Below the pieces are notes generated by a model. That model was not told the origin of the DNA, searched no databases, and saw only the letters and a program-made list of their open reading frames with translations. 64,000 nucleotides of DNA from Lichenostomus cassidix. Its lineage: Eukaryota; Chordata; Aves; Passeriformes; Meliphagidae. Where the stretch lies: contig CM039187.1 of NCBI GenBank assembly GCA_008360975.2, positions 18,753,495 to 18,817,494 of the forward strand, given 5' to 3'. Shown one piece after another: positions 48,351-60,224 of this stretch; within the stretch, counting starts at the first letter, position 1; every line of letters starts with the position of its first letter. Position numbers and translations under genes: made by a program.

Positions 48351-49015
48351 AGAGGACTTCGGACAGGCAGCTGTGCAAAACAAGCCTTGTGACAGGAGCA
48401 TAAGTGGTCTACTGCTTCAGTATGTTTAGCCTAAGAAAGTGAGTGGTGATGTCAGAAGATTTGACTATCTAAGCTTAATTTCCAAGCCATGAGGGCTATG
48501 ACAACCACTACAGTAGGTTTCATGTGAATTACTGTTTGGGATAGGGTGCTCAGCAGTGCACAGGAAAATACTGAATTTTGCTCTGTCTGTTGTAGCAATT
48601 TCACAATGAAATACAGAAATGTGCCTTAAAAACATAAGCAAAGCAAAAGCCTGCCTTTTCCTGCTCCCAGTGCCAATCAGTTTGTTGTAATTGCCATAAT
48701 TTCTACACTTTTCTTTGGAGATACATTTCGGTTTACCCATTTCATCTCCACCTTCACAATCACTTCACAAAGCCACAACATAAGCATATGTTCGTGCCTC
48801 TATATTCTCTTCTTCAGTGTACAGTTGTTGCATTTGACACTTTGTGAAGGTCTTGTGAAGGTTTCACACATTTCACTGCGATGAGGATTAGGGGACAGAT
48901 CTATGCAGGGATCAATAGCAGTCTGGCTTACCGCTAGTGTAGACCTTGTCTTGTTGAGACATAGAACTCATTTTTATCTCGCATCCTAAGCTTTGCTGGT
49001 TTTCAGGTTAGGCTT
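48351..49015. other. Non-coding DNA upstream of CpG island 2
   Basis: No gene or repeat was recognised. TTTGTGAAGGTCTTGTGAAGGTTTCACAC near 48,840-48,868 contains a short direct repeat (CTTGTGAAGGT-like). Confidence 0.45.
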
Positions 49016-49320
49016 TTCTTCCTGAACGACTTGGAAGTGATGCCGTTTGTTATGGGATCGCAAGTTAGTGCGGGTTTAGGGTCTGGGCCGGGCTCAGGCA
49101 CTCCTCCGGCTGAGCCGCTCCGGGCTCGCAGTCCCTGGCTGTGGGCGGCAAACCCTCGATGGGCAGCGGGCTGCCTCCCTCCGAGCGGCCAGCGTGCCCA
49201 CGGGCAGCAGTCCGCGGCTCCATCGGCCCACCTCTCCACCCGCCCGTCTCTCCCAGCGCCGGGATGCCAGGCTGCTCCCGCCAGCTCCCGCCGCGCCTCC
49301 GCCTCAAAACGCGGCCTGCG

Positions 49321-49334
49321 GCGCCCCCTGCTGG
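49321..49334 (-). promoter_or_regulatory. CTCF-type binding site
   Basis: On the minus strand the word is CCAGCAGGGGGCGC, an essentially perfect match to the CTCF core, followed by further G/C positions consistent with the extended motif. It lies in CpG island 2. Occupancy is not known. If bound, loop-anchoring orientation follows the minus strand. Confidence 0.7.
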
Positions 49335-49389
49335 CCCGCCCGGCCCGGCCCTGCCCCGGCGCGCCGCCCCGCCCGCGAGCGGGGGAGAT

Positions 49390-49407
49390 GCGCTCCGGCC
49401 GGAGCGC
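49390..49407. repeat. 18-bp perfect palindrome
   Basis: GCGCTCCGGCCGGAGCGC is self-complementary without a spacer; the next flanking bases break it. It sits about 55 bases from the CTCF-type site. GC-rich DNA favours such palindromes, but 18 bp is long. Confidence 0.9.
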
Positions 49408-49430
49408 TGCTCAGAAAGGGCCAGGGCACC

Positions 49431-51145
49431 CCAACTGCCTGCAGCTCCCCCTCCCCCTCACTGCTAAAATAGCAAGTTTGTATGCAAACCCCAGCTGGCC
49501 CCATTTCACCAGATGCACATTCATTTCTATTCCTTTTCATTCTTCACAGAACATGTTATAATCTTTGATCATCATTTGTTTAAATTGTATAAGTAATCTG
49601 CCCGGTTTTAATAGGATTTTTCTATGAATCTGCAACAAACCATGAAATGTGATATTTTCACCATGACCGACCCAGGAAATTAGTCAACTTTGTCCTTGAT
49701 TTACATGGGACCTGGCCAACTCCTCACACATTGCAGTGGCAGCAGCTCACTGCCTGCTCCCCCTACATTTCATATTGCAATTCTTTTCTCTCCTTCCTCT
49801 TTATAAGCAGGGTTATATATACACCACAGATGCCTAAACTTGCCATCCATAAACAGAGCCTGAATTTAGCAATGCCTCCATGGCTGCCTAAGTGGCCCAG
49901 GTTAACAAGAGAGGCCCCACAAAACAGAGATTAGAAAAAAGCAACAGAGACTTATTATTAAATGCAATACATGTGGGAGATCTTATTTCTAGCCTCTGAT
50001 TCTGATCCTTTTGAGGGCAATAATACCATTTCTTCAAGTTTTCCATATCAAGTATAAGAACAAGCTTCTTCAAAAGAAAGCTGAGATTCTCAGTTACAAT
50101 AATTCATTCCAGGAGCTGGGACTTACAGGAAAAAAAATAATTGCTGTAGTATTCAAAATAGAATGGCCAGACTTGGAAATGTTGAGACACCCTAGGGGAA
50201 GATACACAAATAGATATTTGTGCCAATCTTTCCATCCATCCACCTACCCACCCATCCACCCAAGTGTTTCATTTTATTTTAAATAATGTGCAATTTCTAT
50301 CCTAGCCTATATGAAAACCACTATTATTTCATTATAATTTCAGGTTTTGGACTTGTTTTGTCATCTCCTTGTTTGACAGTGTGCACACACGCAAGCTTTT
50401 GACAGAAAGTGAAGTTGCAAGGCAGTAATCTGGCACCAAGACTGTAATGCAAAAACACCCAGCATGATTCTTGCTTGGGTAACAAGTTCCTCAGCTTGGG
50501 CACAAAAGTTCCATCCTCCCCATGAGGACAGATTTCCAGTTCCTGTGCAATTCTGCTCTGCTGGAGACTATGGCTGTATGGAGAAAGGTGATCTTCCAAA
50601 CGCTCAAGCCTCAGGAGCTACTTTCCAGAGATTGTGAAGACCCTGGAAGGCAGAGTAGACAAACACAGCACAGCCTGCAAGAGCCTGCTGCTAGCTATGT
50701 AAATAGGTGAGAGAAAGAAAAAAGCAGTCCTTCAACTGCATCCCCAAGCAGCCACAGGACAGGCAGCACAGCTGTATTGGTGGAACATGGGGACACATTT
50801 CTCCTCAGGCTCAATAGTGCTCAGTCTCTGTGATCCCACCCCAACAGGCATCCAGTGCGAACAGGCAAATACTAAGAATGTCACCAGCAGCAACAGGTAA
50901 ATATTACCACATTGCAATACATACCACAATTATATTCAGTTTTATCCTGTCTTCCCATACAGGTACAGTCTTTGTTTGCATGTTTGCACACAGCATTTGT
51001 TCCAGATTCCCCAGTGCAGTGTCTCTAAGCCATTATGGCAGCTATAGCTGTGGTCTGGTAGGTAGCTCATGCAGTACTGAGGGAGTCAGATTTCTGGGCC
51101 ACATTGGTTCTGAAGCCACCTTCTGGTATTAAATCATCCACATCC
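49431..51145. other. Non-coding DNA with short CCAY tandem run
   Basis: An AT-rich, possibly conserved block lies at 49,560-49,690. A degenerate (CCAT/CCAC)n run is at about 50,231-50,262. No gene or interspersed repeat was recognised. Open frames are at most 100 codons. Confidence 0.5.
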
Positions 51146-51147
51146 TC

Positions 51148-51235
51148 CCACTATTTCAGGTTAAAATCTCTTGCAGACAGGAGCTGTCTCTCACTGCATG
51201 CACATTTGTTACACAGCAGGGGAAGGACTAGCCAT
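51148..51235 (+). mobile_element. L2/L3-type LINE 3'-end relic
   Basis: TTAAAATCTCTTGCAGACAGGAGCTGTCTCTCACTGCATGCAC (about 51,162-51,204) follows the sense order of the widespread 3' segment 'gtaagctctttgggcaggga-ctgtctctcactgtgtg'. Diverged, and its ends are unclear. It could equally be a CR1-like L3 tail. Confidence 0.4.
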
Positions 51236-51609
51236 CATCTGGCTCTTGGGGTGCTGCTCCTGTCCCTAAGTTTTTCCTGTCTCACCCCAAAAAGCCACCA
51301 CATTCCTCATCATCAAACTAAACCAGGAGAGCTGCTGCCCCTTCCTTCCCTTGCTTGGCCTCAGCTCTTCAGGGCAGCTAGATTCTCTGTCCTGGAGGCA
51401 TTTATGCCCAACTTTCCAATCCAGGCCTCCCTGCCCCCACATCCCGTGCACTCCCCAGTACGTCACCCCTCTCAACTCTCCGGCCTGTGAACAGCCCCTA
51501 AGGTTAGGTTTTATATTTCTTACCCACTGGCCCCTCCACTCCCACCAAGTCAAACTTCAACCAAACAAAAAAGAAAACAGAGGGAGAGAAAGGAAGAAAG
51601 AAAGGCCCC
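51236..51609. other. Pyrimidine-rich non-coding DNA
   Basis: CT-rich sequence at 51,250-51,540 yields several open frames (up to 151 codons) on both strands without domain content. A purine-rich GAAAG-type run follows at 51,575-51,606. Confidence 0.45.
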
Positions 51610-51765
51610 AAGAGGCTCCCGGTCGTTCCAATCAGGTCACTGTTTCCATACCAATTAGGACAGATGCAAAGCACATTATTAAAAATAGGTCTGCAGACCC
51701 ATCTATGTTGATTATTGTCCTCCGTTTCCGTCCCCAGCCAACTCCGTTAATTAATAAAGAAACTG
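51610..51765. promoter_or_regulatory. Enhancer-like block with MEF2-type site
   Basis: TTAAAAATAG at 51,679-51,688 fits the MEF2 site YTAWWWWTAR. GTTAATTAATAA at about 51,746-51,757 is a homeodomain dimer-type word, and CCGTTTCCGTCC lies between them. CpGs are retained within AT-rich DNA. Inference from motifs only. Confidence 0.3.
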
Positions 51766-52494
51766 CCAGAGAAGGGGGGGGGAAAGGGTGGCAGGGATTC
51801 CCCTGACTGGAGCCTCCTGTTCAGAGAGTTCAAGAGAGAAATTGGACACTTGAGCCTCTCTGCCATTTTCCATTGTGTGTGTTTTTCCTAATGAACGGTT
51901 TAGTGATGCAGGGCTGGAAGTCAGCTTTACCCCACCCCCACTAACTACCATCCATCATTAAGTGACCCAGTAAGAGGTATTTAGTACTTAACCCCCTCTA
52001 GAAGAAGTCAGATTTGTTGTGTGGCTAGTTTTTCCCTCTCCAACCATCCCTTCACTCCTCATCACTTTGTCTGCCTTTGAAAACATCTGTGCATTTTTTT
52101 GGAGTGGATTGCTCTTCCTTAGAAAGAAAGGGACAGCAGCAGTCACCCCATAGCCTGCCTTTGTACAGAAGAGGAAGCACTCATGTGGTGGAAAACCAGG
52201 GATGAGGTCCTGGCTTTGTTGACATTGTCGAGGCCAGGATTTTGCTCTCACAACTGTAAAACTATCTGCCTCTGAGAGGGCAAAGAATTTGACGGAGAGA
52301 TGGCCCTATAATCTGTGCAAGGGATATTGCTGATCAATTTACACATTGGTGATTTGCAAGAGGAGAAAGAATACATAGTCAGTAAAAGTCAAGGAGGGCT
52401 GTGAGAAACATAAGTGATAGATAATACTTGCAACAGAGAGCACGCTTGTCTCCTTCCAATTCTGCTAGCCCTGCAGGACTCTTCTCCAGCCAAA
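51766..52494. other. Non-coding DNA, no gene seen
   Basis: A G9 run at about 51,774-51,782 and ordinary unique sequence. No repeat or gene was recognised. Confidence 0.5.
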
Positions 52495-52668
52495 ACTAAT
52501 TTATCTTCATAACCCTTCCTCAAAAAGCAGGACAGTGTTATTAGTGCCATTTTGACAGTGGGGAAACTGAGTCAAGGACAAACTAACCTGACCAAATCAT
52601 TAAATGAGTCAGACAGAGCTAAAAATGGAACTCTGCAGTCCAAGGTTTCTCAGCCAGTGCACCTTTGC
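52495..52668 (-). mobile_element. MIR-type SINE relic (antisense), best preserved of the set
   Basis: In antisense order one reads CATAACCCTTCCTCA (about 52,509), GTGTTATTAGTGCCATTTTGACAGTGGGGAAACTGAGTC (52,536-52,574), ACCTGACCAAATCATTAAATGAG and CAGACAGAGCTAAAAATGGAACT. These match the 'tattattatccccattttacagatgaggaaactgag', 'cttgcccaaggtcaca' and 'gtggcagagc' blocks. This is the longest MIR-like stretch in the window. Confidence 0.7.
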
Positions 52669-53224
52669 TTTAAAGCGGAAGTTAGGGGGAGGCAGAGAGG
52701 TTAAATGAACCATTATCATAATTAGACTTGATGAAAGCAAATCTGGGGTTTGGCCCAAGATGGCAGATCACGTTTACCTTAAATGAATGTATGTCAGTGC
52801 ACCTCCTAAAATTTCTCTATTAAAATGCCCTCGTGAGCTCTGAACCTGTGAGGTAGAAGTCCCAGATATAATTTAGAGCGCAAAAGGCCCAGCATGATCT
52901 TGGTCACATCACTTATCTCTAATGACCTCTAAAGCCTCTCTCCATCTCTAAAACAAGGGCTGTCACACCCATTTGTACTGTAAGGTATTTTTTGCCAGGT
53001 CTGTTTCTTACTAACACACTTTTACACTTGTGATATTGGGAACTGCTGATACTTCTGGAAAGAGAACAGCCACAAATTGCAGCCATCTCTGCAGCTCTGA
53101 GCTGACAGGCAAAACACATTCACAAGCACAAGCAGGAAGGAGAACTGTAAAGCATAAGCAAAACACCCACCTGCAGATGCCAGAAAGGCTGTTCATCTGC
53201 AGACTGACTGCAATTTCCAATTAA
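52669..53224. other. Non-coding DNA, no gene seen
   Basis: Unique sequence; CCCAAGATGGCAG at about 52,753-52,765 contains a YY1-like word. Nothing else was recognised. Confidence 0.45.
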
Positions 53225-53400
53225 ATACCAAGTTACTTTCACACAGTCTGTTCTTTCGTTAGACTGAAGGGGTTTGTTTTCCTTTTCCTGAGTCACTCTT
53301 TACTAGAGACTTTCCACATCACATGTTTTATTTTTCACAAGGGCTCTAATGCACCGCATAATAAAAGCTCATGTCACAAGTCCAAAAAATCCACTGCAAG
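53225..53400. promoter_or_regulatory. Possible conserved non-coding element with HOX-like site
   Basis: GCACCGCATAATAAAAGCTCATGTCAC (about 53,352-53,378) holds a HOX/CDX-type ATAATAAAA word with a retained CpG. TGAGTCACTC at about 53,290-53,299 is an AP-1 site, and ATCACATG (about 53,321) an E-box-like word. Motif-based inference. Confidence 0.25.
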
Positions 53401-56400
53401 CTTCAAAAATACACACACAAGGCGGGGAAAAAAAAAAAGAGGCTTGGATAGAAAAAGATGGGTTTTTTTCTGCCTAATCATTTTTACGACATTCCTCTCC
53501 CTGCAAATTGAATTGCTGGGAACATCAGATGATTGATCTAACACTGAGGTGTGATAACATGCTTCCCTACACAACAGAACTCAACTTCTACAGTAGTGTC
53601 AGGTCTGCCATCATGAAGGGAAGAGACCACAAACATAGAACCACTTAGTCTGATATCCCCACTTCTGTAAGGATCACTAATAACTCAAGATGCCAAAATT
53701 AACAGCCAACATAGATACATTTCAAGTTCAGAGAAAAACCATATATTATGGCAAATAAGGCAGTCCTTGAAATACAGAGCATCACCAAGATGCCTATAGA
53801 GGCAAAAGAGGTCTGGGAACTGACTGCTGCAATAGACTTTTTACTGGAAGTTAACTCCCCCTGTGTATGATGAGACATTTCCGCGTACACAGGTAATAAA
53901 TGAAAAAAAGCTACAGGAGTTGGGTATGTGGCAAGAAGTAGTCTTTTCTTCCTACTGTACTAGAAACACTGTATTTTCAAAATTTTGGTTTCTGTAGAGT
54001 ACAAAATACATGTGAGGCCGGGTACTACATCTTCAATAAGTACACTGGAAATGTGCCAAATTGGCCTGCCCACCTGTGAATGAATCAGAGGTACCTAGAA
54101 TTAGAAGAAAGGACCTGTATTCTTCATGAGTCCAGTACAAAGTGTAAAAAAAAAAAAAAGCCAAAAACCTCTAACACAGAGAGGGCACAGAAACATGGAC
54201 TCAGAAACAGAAATTCTGGCCCTGAAACATCCCAGCATTCAGCAAGTACCTTTTACTCCTCCAAACCTTTGAATTTGGACACTGGGAACAAATAACATAA
54301 CTGACCCCCTCCCATCATCATGGCTCGTTTTATCATGCCAATGGAGAGAATACCTTTGTTCTCTCTCTCTTTCCCATAAGTAGAGCCCTCATCCTGTGAT
54401 TAAAAGGCACACACATGTTCGCATTTTGTTGGCTGTCCACAAGGAGCAGGACTATCAGAACCTCTTCTCCCCTGGGAAAACTGTCTTTCATGTCCTTTTG
54501 CCTAAGCTGAGGCTCAGAGTAACCAAAATATGACCTTACATGAGTCAATGGGATGCACCATCACTGAGGAAATGGCATCATCCTGCTTCACATTGATCTT
54601 GTGGAGCCAATTCCAGAGGCACTTCATTTCTGAAGCACTTTTAGGTCCTGGTACAATTTACGCAGGGCACACTCTGCTCTCCAGCTAAGCAAACACTGTT
54701 TTGTTTTCTTTAGCCCTTGAGAGCTCTTGCCTTCAGCATCCTCCCAAGGGGAAAGGAGTAGAGCCTCTTGTGTCGGATGAGTGCTCACAAGAGAGGCTGG
54801 TAAAGCAAGTGGTCTCTGTTGGCTCATAAACTGAGGAAACGCAACCCATGATACAGGATAAGCTCTTCATCTAGTGCTCTATCTGGACCTGCTCACTGTC
54901 CGTTGGATCCCCTCCTCTTTTAGCAATTTGTGAGCAAGTCCCTGAGCCAACTGGAACAAACCTTTTCATAGTTGCTTCCCTAACATCCTGAGAGGTATGT
55001 TGGTGGCTCCTTGTTGGAGAGCCCTTAGATGAGGCTGAGAGCAACCAAGTGAGTCTAAAGCATACAGGAGGGCCCTTCAACCACAGAGAGCCCAGCCATC
55101 CGCCAGATGCTAAATAAATATAAGCAGTAGTGACAGAAAATCAGCACTCCACAAAATTGTTTATGGGATTTGCCAGAAAAACTTAATACCAGCAAGAGCA
55201 ATGTAGTACTGAGGGGGAAAGAGACTATTAATAAAGGACAAGGGAATGCTGAGAGTGAACAGTGGCATTACCAAGAGGCAAAACTGACAGAAAGGACAAA
55301 AACTGGCATGAGCAGAGATTTGATAATATTGAGTTTGCCTCTTCTCTGTCAGCAGCTTGTACACCAGACACGAAAGAAATACTGATGATAGGAAATAGTG
55401 AGAGAGCTAAAAACCAAAATAATCAAAGCCAACACAAATAGAGACCATTCAGACTTCAACTAAGGTAGATCTGGTTAGTGCTGCATTCCAGAGCAAGAAA
55501 AGCCAGAGTTGGAGAAAAGTCAAGCTGGAGAACTAGTCAGTATCTAAACCAGAGACTACACCACAACAAAAATGAACAGCTTCATATCCAACTCTAAAAG
55601 CACATGTTCAATGAGATACATTCCCAAGATGCTCCTTGCTCCACACATGGAAGAGATGAGACAACAGAGTCCATTACATGCTATATAGCATGTAGGTAGT
55701 GATACATCAGAAATTCTTCCTCTTCTGCAAGTTTGCCCTCCCTTCAGCCCAGAAACTTCTTTGGCCTTTAGCCTACAGTGCAAATCTACTGCTTTCTCAT
55801 CAGAATATTTGATTATAAAAGATGGAAGACTGTCATCAGAAATAATTTAAGAAGCCACACCATGAAAATATTCAAAGGCTGAGCATTTATGGCCTGCCTC
55901 CAGTTTTGAGTCCTGTATCCATATAGCAATAGCAGACCTCAAGAAGAACATATTCACAGCTATGAACTGATTTAAAGACGGGTATCTCTCTCCAGGCAAG
56001 AGAGAAGTACCTAGCAGCCAAAGTAGATATCCCACCCTGCTCTTCAGCAGCTCTCACCCGCTGGTTTACACAGCTCCCCACTCCCATGTACTTACATCTA
56101 CTGGTACCCATATTTAACTCAGATGTCTGGATTTCACTACAAACAAGCTGCCTGGAAACCAAGTGCGCAAGGTCTAAACTCTTTTGTGGATTCTGTCCCT
56201 AAACTTTGTGTTTTGTTTCCCTATTTCCGAAATGGGAAGAGCAGCAAAGAAAGATGGTGAAGTCTTCAGGTACTGTTATAATGCTACAAAACTGAGTAAT
56301 AGAGCTATGAAGTATAAGGAAGGGAAAAATCAAAGTCTCTGTGAAAGCAGTTAGAGGAAAAACAGCTCCTGATTATTCAAACACACCACAGCCTTTGCAG

Positions 56401-56940
56401 TTTACAGTCAAATCCCAGTCATATTCTCCCCAGCATTGTCTCTGCTATGTACAAAGAACCATATAGTTCTCCACACTACTCTAGTGAAATTTCAGTGATA
56501 GGACAAAATAGATGGGAAGCCAGAAGCTTTACTGAATGAAACATTATGGCATTGACTCATGTCTCATTTCAGTACTCCAGTCAAAAGAAATCTCCAAAGG
56601 CAGCTGCTTTCCCAATATATTCATGTTTTCACGGAATCCAGAGCTCTTAATGCCACCTATGTTCCCAACACATGCTGTCCTGTGTGTCAAGAATATTCAT
56701 CCCTAATTTCTTATTATAGTTTGAAAAATCCAATCCCTTTCTCTTCCTAGTATATACAAGAAACATATAAACAAAATTGACCTTGTAGTTATGTCCTGGA
56801 TAAGATTTGACTTCAGAGCCCTGATTAAGACACCCTGTGTAATAGCAGGCAGATGATCAAGTTTCAAAGCTCCTCAGAGTTAACAGAGATCCTACTATTG
56901 TTTCAGTGGTCTTTGAATGAGACTCTTAAGTGTTTTTTTC
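53401..56940. other. Non-coding DNA, no gene seen
   Basis: Unique AT-rich sequence with A-tracts at about 53,430-53,440 and 54,148-54,160. Open frames are under 95 codons and unrecognised on both strands. No repeat family was recognised. Confidence 0.5.
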
Positions 56941-56944
56941 CTCT

Positions 56945-57035
56945 CAGTCTGCACTGTGTATTTACACTGTAAGCTCCCCAAGGTAGAGATTGTTTCTCAT
57001 TTAACTGTGCCTTTTGTCACAACTAAGATTTAAAT
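56945..57035 (+). mobile_element. L2/L3-type LINE 3'-end relic
   Basis: GTGTATTTACACTGTAAGCTCCCCAAGGTAGAGATTGTTTCTCATTTAACTGTGCC (about 56,957-57,012) follows the sense 3' tail order 'ctgtaagctccttgagggcagggattgt-tctta'. Clearer than the copy at 51,148-51,235. Confidence 0.55.
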
Positions 57036-57779
57036 GACACCCTAACAATTATGCCCTAGTCCTGCTCCAACATATTGACTTGGGGTTTGGGAAGGGACCA
57101 AAATGGAATCCTCATGTTCAGTATATTTCCTGCCTTGAGGTGTACAGCTCTTTATTTTGCCTTTTTTTTTTTGTAACAGACTAAACAGATACACCAGAGA
57201 AGTAAGATTCAAAGAGAGAGAGAGAAAACTAATGCTCCAAGATCCAATTCCTGTGCTCAGAGCATTAGATCCATAACTTCCAAAAGAAATCTGGGCTTAA
57301 CACTGCTGCTCAGGAACTTCAGGAAAGACCTGGAATTGTCTTATGTCAAAACTTGCAAAACAGAAGGATACAGTGGCCCTCGATTGCTGTTGATTACAAT
57401 GCTGATTCACTGCTCAAACTATAGTCCAGCCCTTGGAGGAAAACAGTTTTTGACCTGTCCTGCATCTTTCCTCTTCGCTCTTGCCAAAAGCATGTGCAGT
57501 ATCCAAGGAGAATCAACTCCAGCACACATCACCACCAAGTTTATTTACAGCAAAGCAAACATGACTTGTTCATCCTGTCCCAGTGTTATACCTCTTTCTT
57601 CAGACATTTCCTTTCTTTTTTGTTCTTCTTCCCCCAAAGACCCCCACAAGCACAGCTCCTAAAGTACTGCCAGGAGACAGCAGGCACAGCAAAGCCCCAG
57701 GATGACTGCTAGGCTTCATGCCACCAGCACCTGCCCCTGTGGCCCTCACAAAGTTGGAACATCCCTTAAATCTTCACTA
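57036..57779. other. Non-coding DNA, no gene seen
   Basis: A T10 tract near 57,162-57,171 and an (AG)n run at 57,215-57,226. A 108-codon frame at 57,336-57,662 has no domain. Nothing else was recognised. Confidence 0.5.
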
Positions 57780-58330
57780 ATTATGCCTACAGACTTCAAT
57801 GTCCTCCAGAACCATGTGAAGGATCTTCCTAATTACTAGCCAGACAATGGAGAGTGGAGTCGGGTCCCTGGGATCCTCCAGCCTGCCAGCCCCAGCCATG
57901 CATGTTCCTGTTTGGCCTCTGGGGCTGACTGCTCCATATGGAGACCTCCACCCCACACTTCCTCTCTTCCATCTCCACCCAGCTCCCTCCCTGCCCCCAT
58001 CACCACAACCCCCAGCATGTGGATTTTATGAATGAAACTTTCTGACAGTTATGGGATTGGCAGAGGCCTATTCAGCAAGCTGGGGAATGTGTGAACATCA
58101 GGCTTCATTAGAGACTTCTCCCAGTCAGCTGATAGCTCATTAACTTAAAGTGGCCTCTTGTTTTAAAACCTCAGAGACCAGGAGGTGGGGTGTAGAGAAG
58201 GGGGGATGGTTCTCATTGTTCCTCTCGCCTCTCTCCCCCTCTGCCCCCTGTGAGATTAGGCGCCCTTGGAGGGGAGAGAGAGAGAGGCTAAAACAACTTT
58301 AATTAGTTATTTTCAAAGATTTTCTCCCCC
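57780..58330. promoter_or_regulatory. Long enhancer-like block with (AG)n
   Basis: Two parts look non-random. Positions 57,785-57,850 include TTCCTAATTACTAGCC. Positions 58,035-58,165 include GGGATTGGCAG, TCAGCTGATAGCTCATTAACTTAAAGTGG and TTTTAAAACC, with a MEIS-like TCAGCTGATAG and an NK2-like AAGTGG word. A purine/pyrimidine-rich middle ends in GAGAGAGAGAGAG at 58,275-58,287. TTTAATTAGTTA follows near 58,300. Inference only. Confidence 0.3.
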
Positions 58331-60220
58331 TTTCTTCCTTTTTTTGTGTGTGTGTGGAGCAGGGGGGGTCTCTCAGCTGGGTTTTTCTGCATGGAGGAGC
58401 TCACGTCATTATGCTTAAATCCAGCTCCTCATCCTTTGTCTCCTGGCCAACAATAGAAGAGGGCTTGTAAAAAGCTCCTTCCAAAACTCCTGGAGACTGT
58501 CTGAAAAGGAAGATGGGGTGAAGACTCCTCTCTTTCCTCCCTCGGTCACAAAAGTGACAGTCTGGTGCCTGTGCCAACAGCTTTCCTGTGTTAGAGCTAG
58601 TACTGGGGTAAGTAGGGCAAACAGAGTGCTGATTCCTAAACTGCTGCTCTGTCAGATGAAAAGCAAAGCTCAGACTCACTTCACAAAGTGTCTGGTAACT
58701 GTTCTCTGTGTGGCTTTAAGGTCAGGCTGGAGCTCTGGACATCGAGGTCAGTCTTAGGACTTTATACCAAGTCCTAATCCTCTTCTTTCTTTTAAAGGGA
58801 TCATAAAATAAGTGTAGCAATAGGGCAAACCTCCCTTCATGGCTCCACTTCAGAAGAACGTGAAATAAGCAACTAAATTGCCATTATTGTCACCCATAGG
58901 GAAACTGGTTGAGACCAGCACATTCATTTCTTACAAAACTGCAAACCACAATGGCTTTCAGCAACTCATGCTAGAAGGAGATTAGCAGAATAGAAAATGT
59001 GACATCCCCTCAGTTGTGGCATAAGGAACAATAACAACAAAACAAACAAACAGAAAAAGCAACCCAAACATTAAAAAAAAAAACCCTACAAAGAAAAGCA
59101 TCTTTGTTCCTTGCTAGCACCAAAGACCAGAACAGTATCCTAGAGCAGCAGTTGCTACAGTGCCATCCTCCAGCTTCTCTTACAGTTCTTCTTTCAGTAC
59201 TGCAAAGAAACAAATTCTTTCTATAGATTCTCTTTGGGACCATCCACAAAAGAGATATGTCTCTGAAGAAGATATATAAGTTCAAGTTTCAGTGACTAGA
59301 TGAGTTCATGTGTGAGGCAGAAAAATCTACCATGAATATGGTTTAACCAGTACTTTTATACACTCTATAAATCATATTTAACAGCACCTCCTTTGCCTGT
59401 TTAAATCAGAAGTTCCCAAAAATTTGGACTAACAAACTGATAGCTCTCAAACTTTATTCCTACATTGCAGCACAGACACAAGAACTGAGGTGTTGGTGGA
59501 TGTTGCAGTTGAAGGCTATATCAAGGAGTAAGTGAGAACTACTACCATGGCTTCATGAATCAGATTCAAAAGCAACAGTTTGGACAACAGGCTTTCCAGG
59601 TTAAGGATTTCTACTGCACTTTAAACACTTAGTATCCAATTTGGTCCACTTTCTTACATGAAACTAAACATCTTTTGCAAGTTTTTAGAAACAAGGACCT
59701 TCACTCCCTTGCACCTTCTTCAAAATCATAGCATAAACCTGTTCCCTCTCAAATCAATGGCATTCACCTACAGCCTGAGGAAACAGAGGGTGGGATTTAG
59801 CCCCTGTTTAAACACTGACAGGCTAAGCAGAATGGTTTGGAGCCATTTGTGCTGCGATCCTGTCAGTTCTCATACGCAGAAGTGAGACTGGCTGGCTCCC
59901 AGCATTGCAGTCCTCCAAGGAGCTGTGCTTCACACTGCAGTGCTGCTAAAGCCATGCACTGGTGTTTCCAGACAGCTGTCAGGGGCACCACCTTACAGGA
60001 CCCAAACACTTTCCATGAAAGCTGTAAACTAGAGGTTTGTTGCAAGTCTTTACAAGAATGTTCTTTTTGGCAATAGTTGTAAAGATGACAACTCTTTCCC
60101 TCCATTGCATACCTTCTCTTTCTATTTTCCTATCTTAATCTTACCTCCATGGCTTGTGGAGATTTTTTAAAGTTAAACATCTCCAATATCCCATCCTAGA
60201 AGTGACTTTATTTTCAAAGT
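58331..60220. other. Non-coding DNA with small (GT)n and G-run
   Basis: A (TG)n run at 58,345-58,356 is followed by GGGGGGG at about 58,363-58,369. The remaining sequence is unique, with no gene or repeat family recognised. Confidence 0.5.
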
Positions 60221-60224
60221 AGTA

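Larger units (their letters stand above)
49020..49430. promoter_or_regulatory. CpG island 2
   Basis: CpG density is high from about 49,026 to 49,410, with SP1-type CCCGCCC words at 49,335-49,377, and falls sharply on both sides. Overlapping open frames on both strands (up to 176 codons from 49,031) are proline-, alanine- and arginine-rich. They show no domain or initiation context and are most likely composition artefacts. A promoter or insulator function is plausible given the embedded CTCF-type site. Confidence 0.65.

Noticed and set aside
49031..49561. 176-codon frame in CpG island 2
   Set aside because: Pro/Ala/Arg-rich artefact of GC-rich DNA with a longer or equal frame on the opposite strand.
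53590..53690. Possible CR1 tail (CATAGAACCACTTAG)
   Set aside because: Resemblance covers only about 15 bases and lacks the GGTTGGA block.
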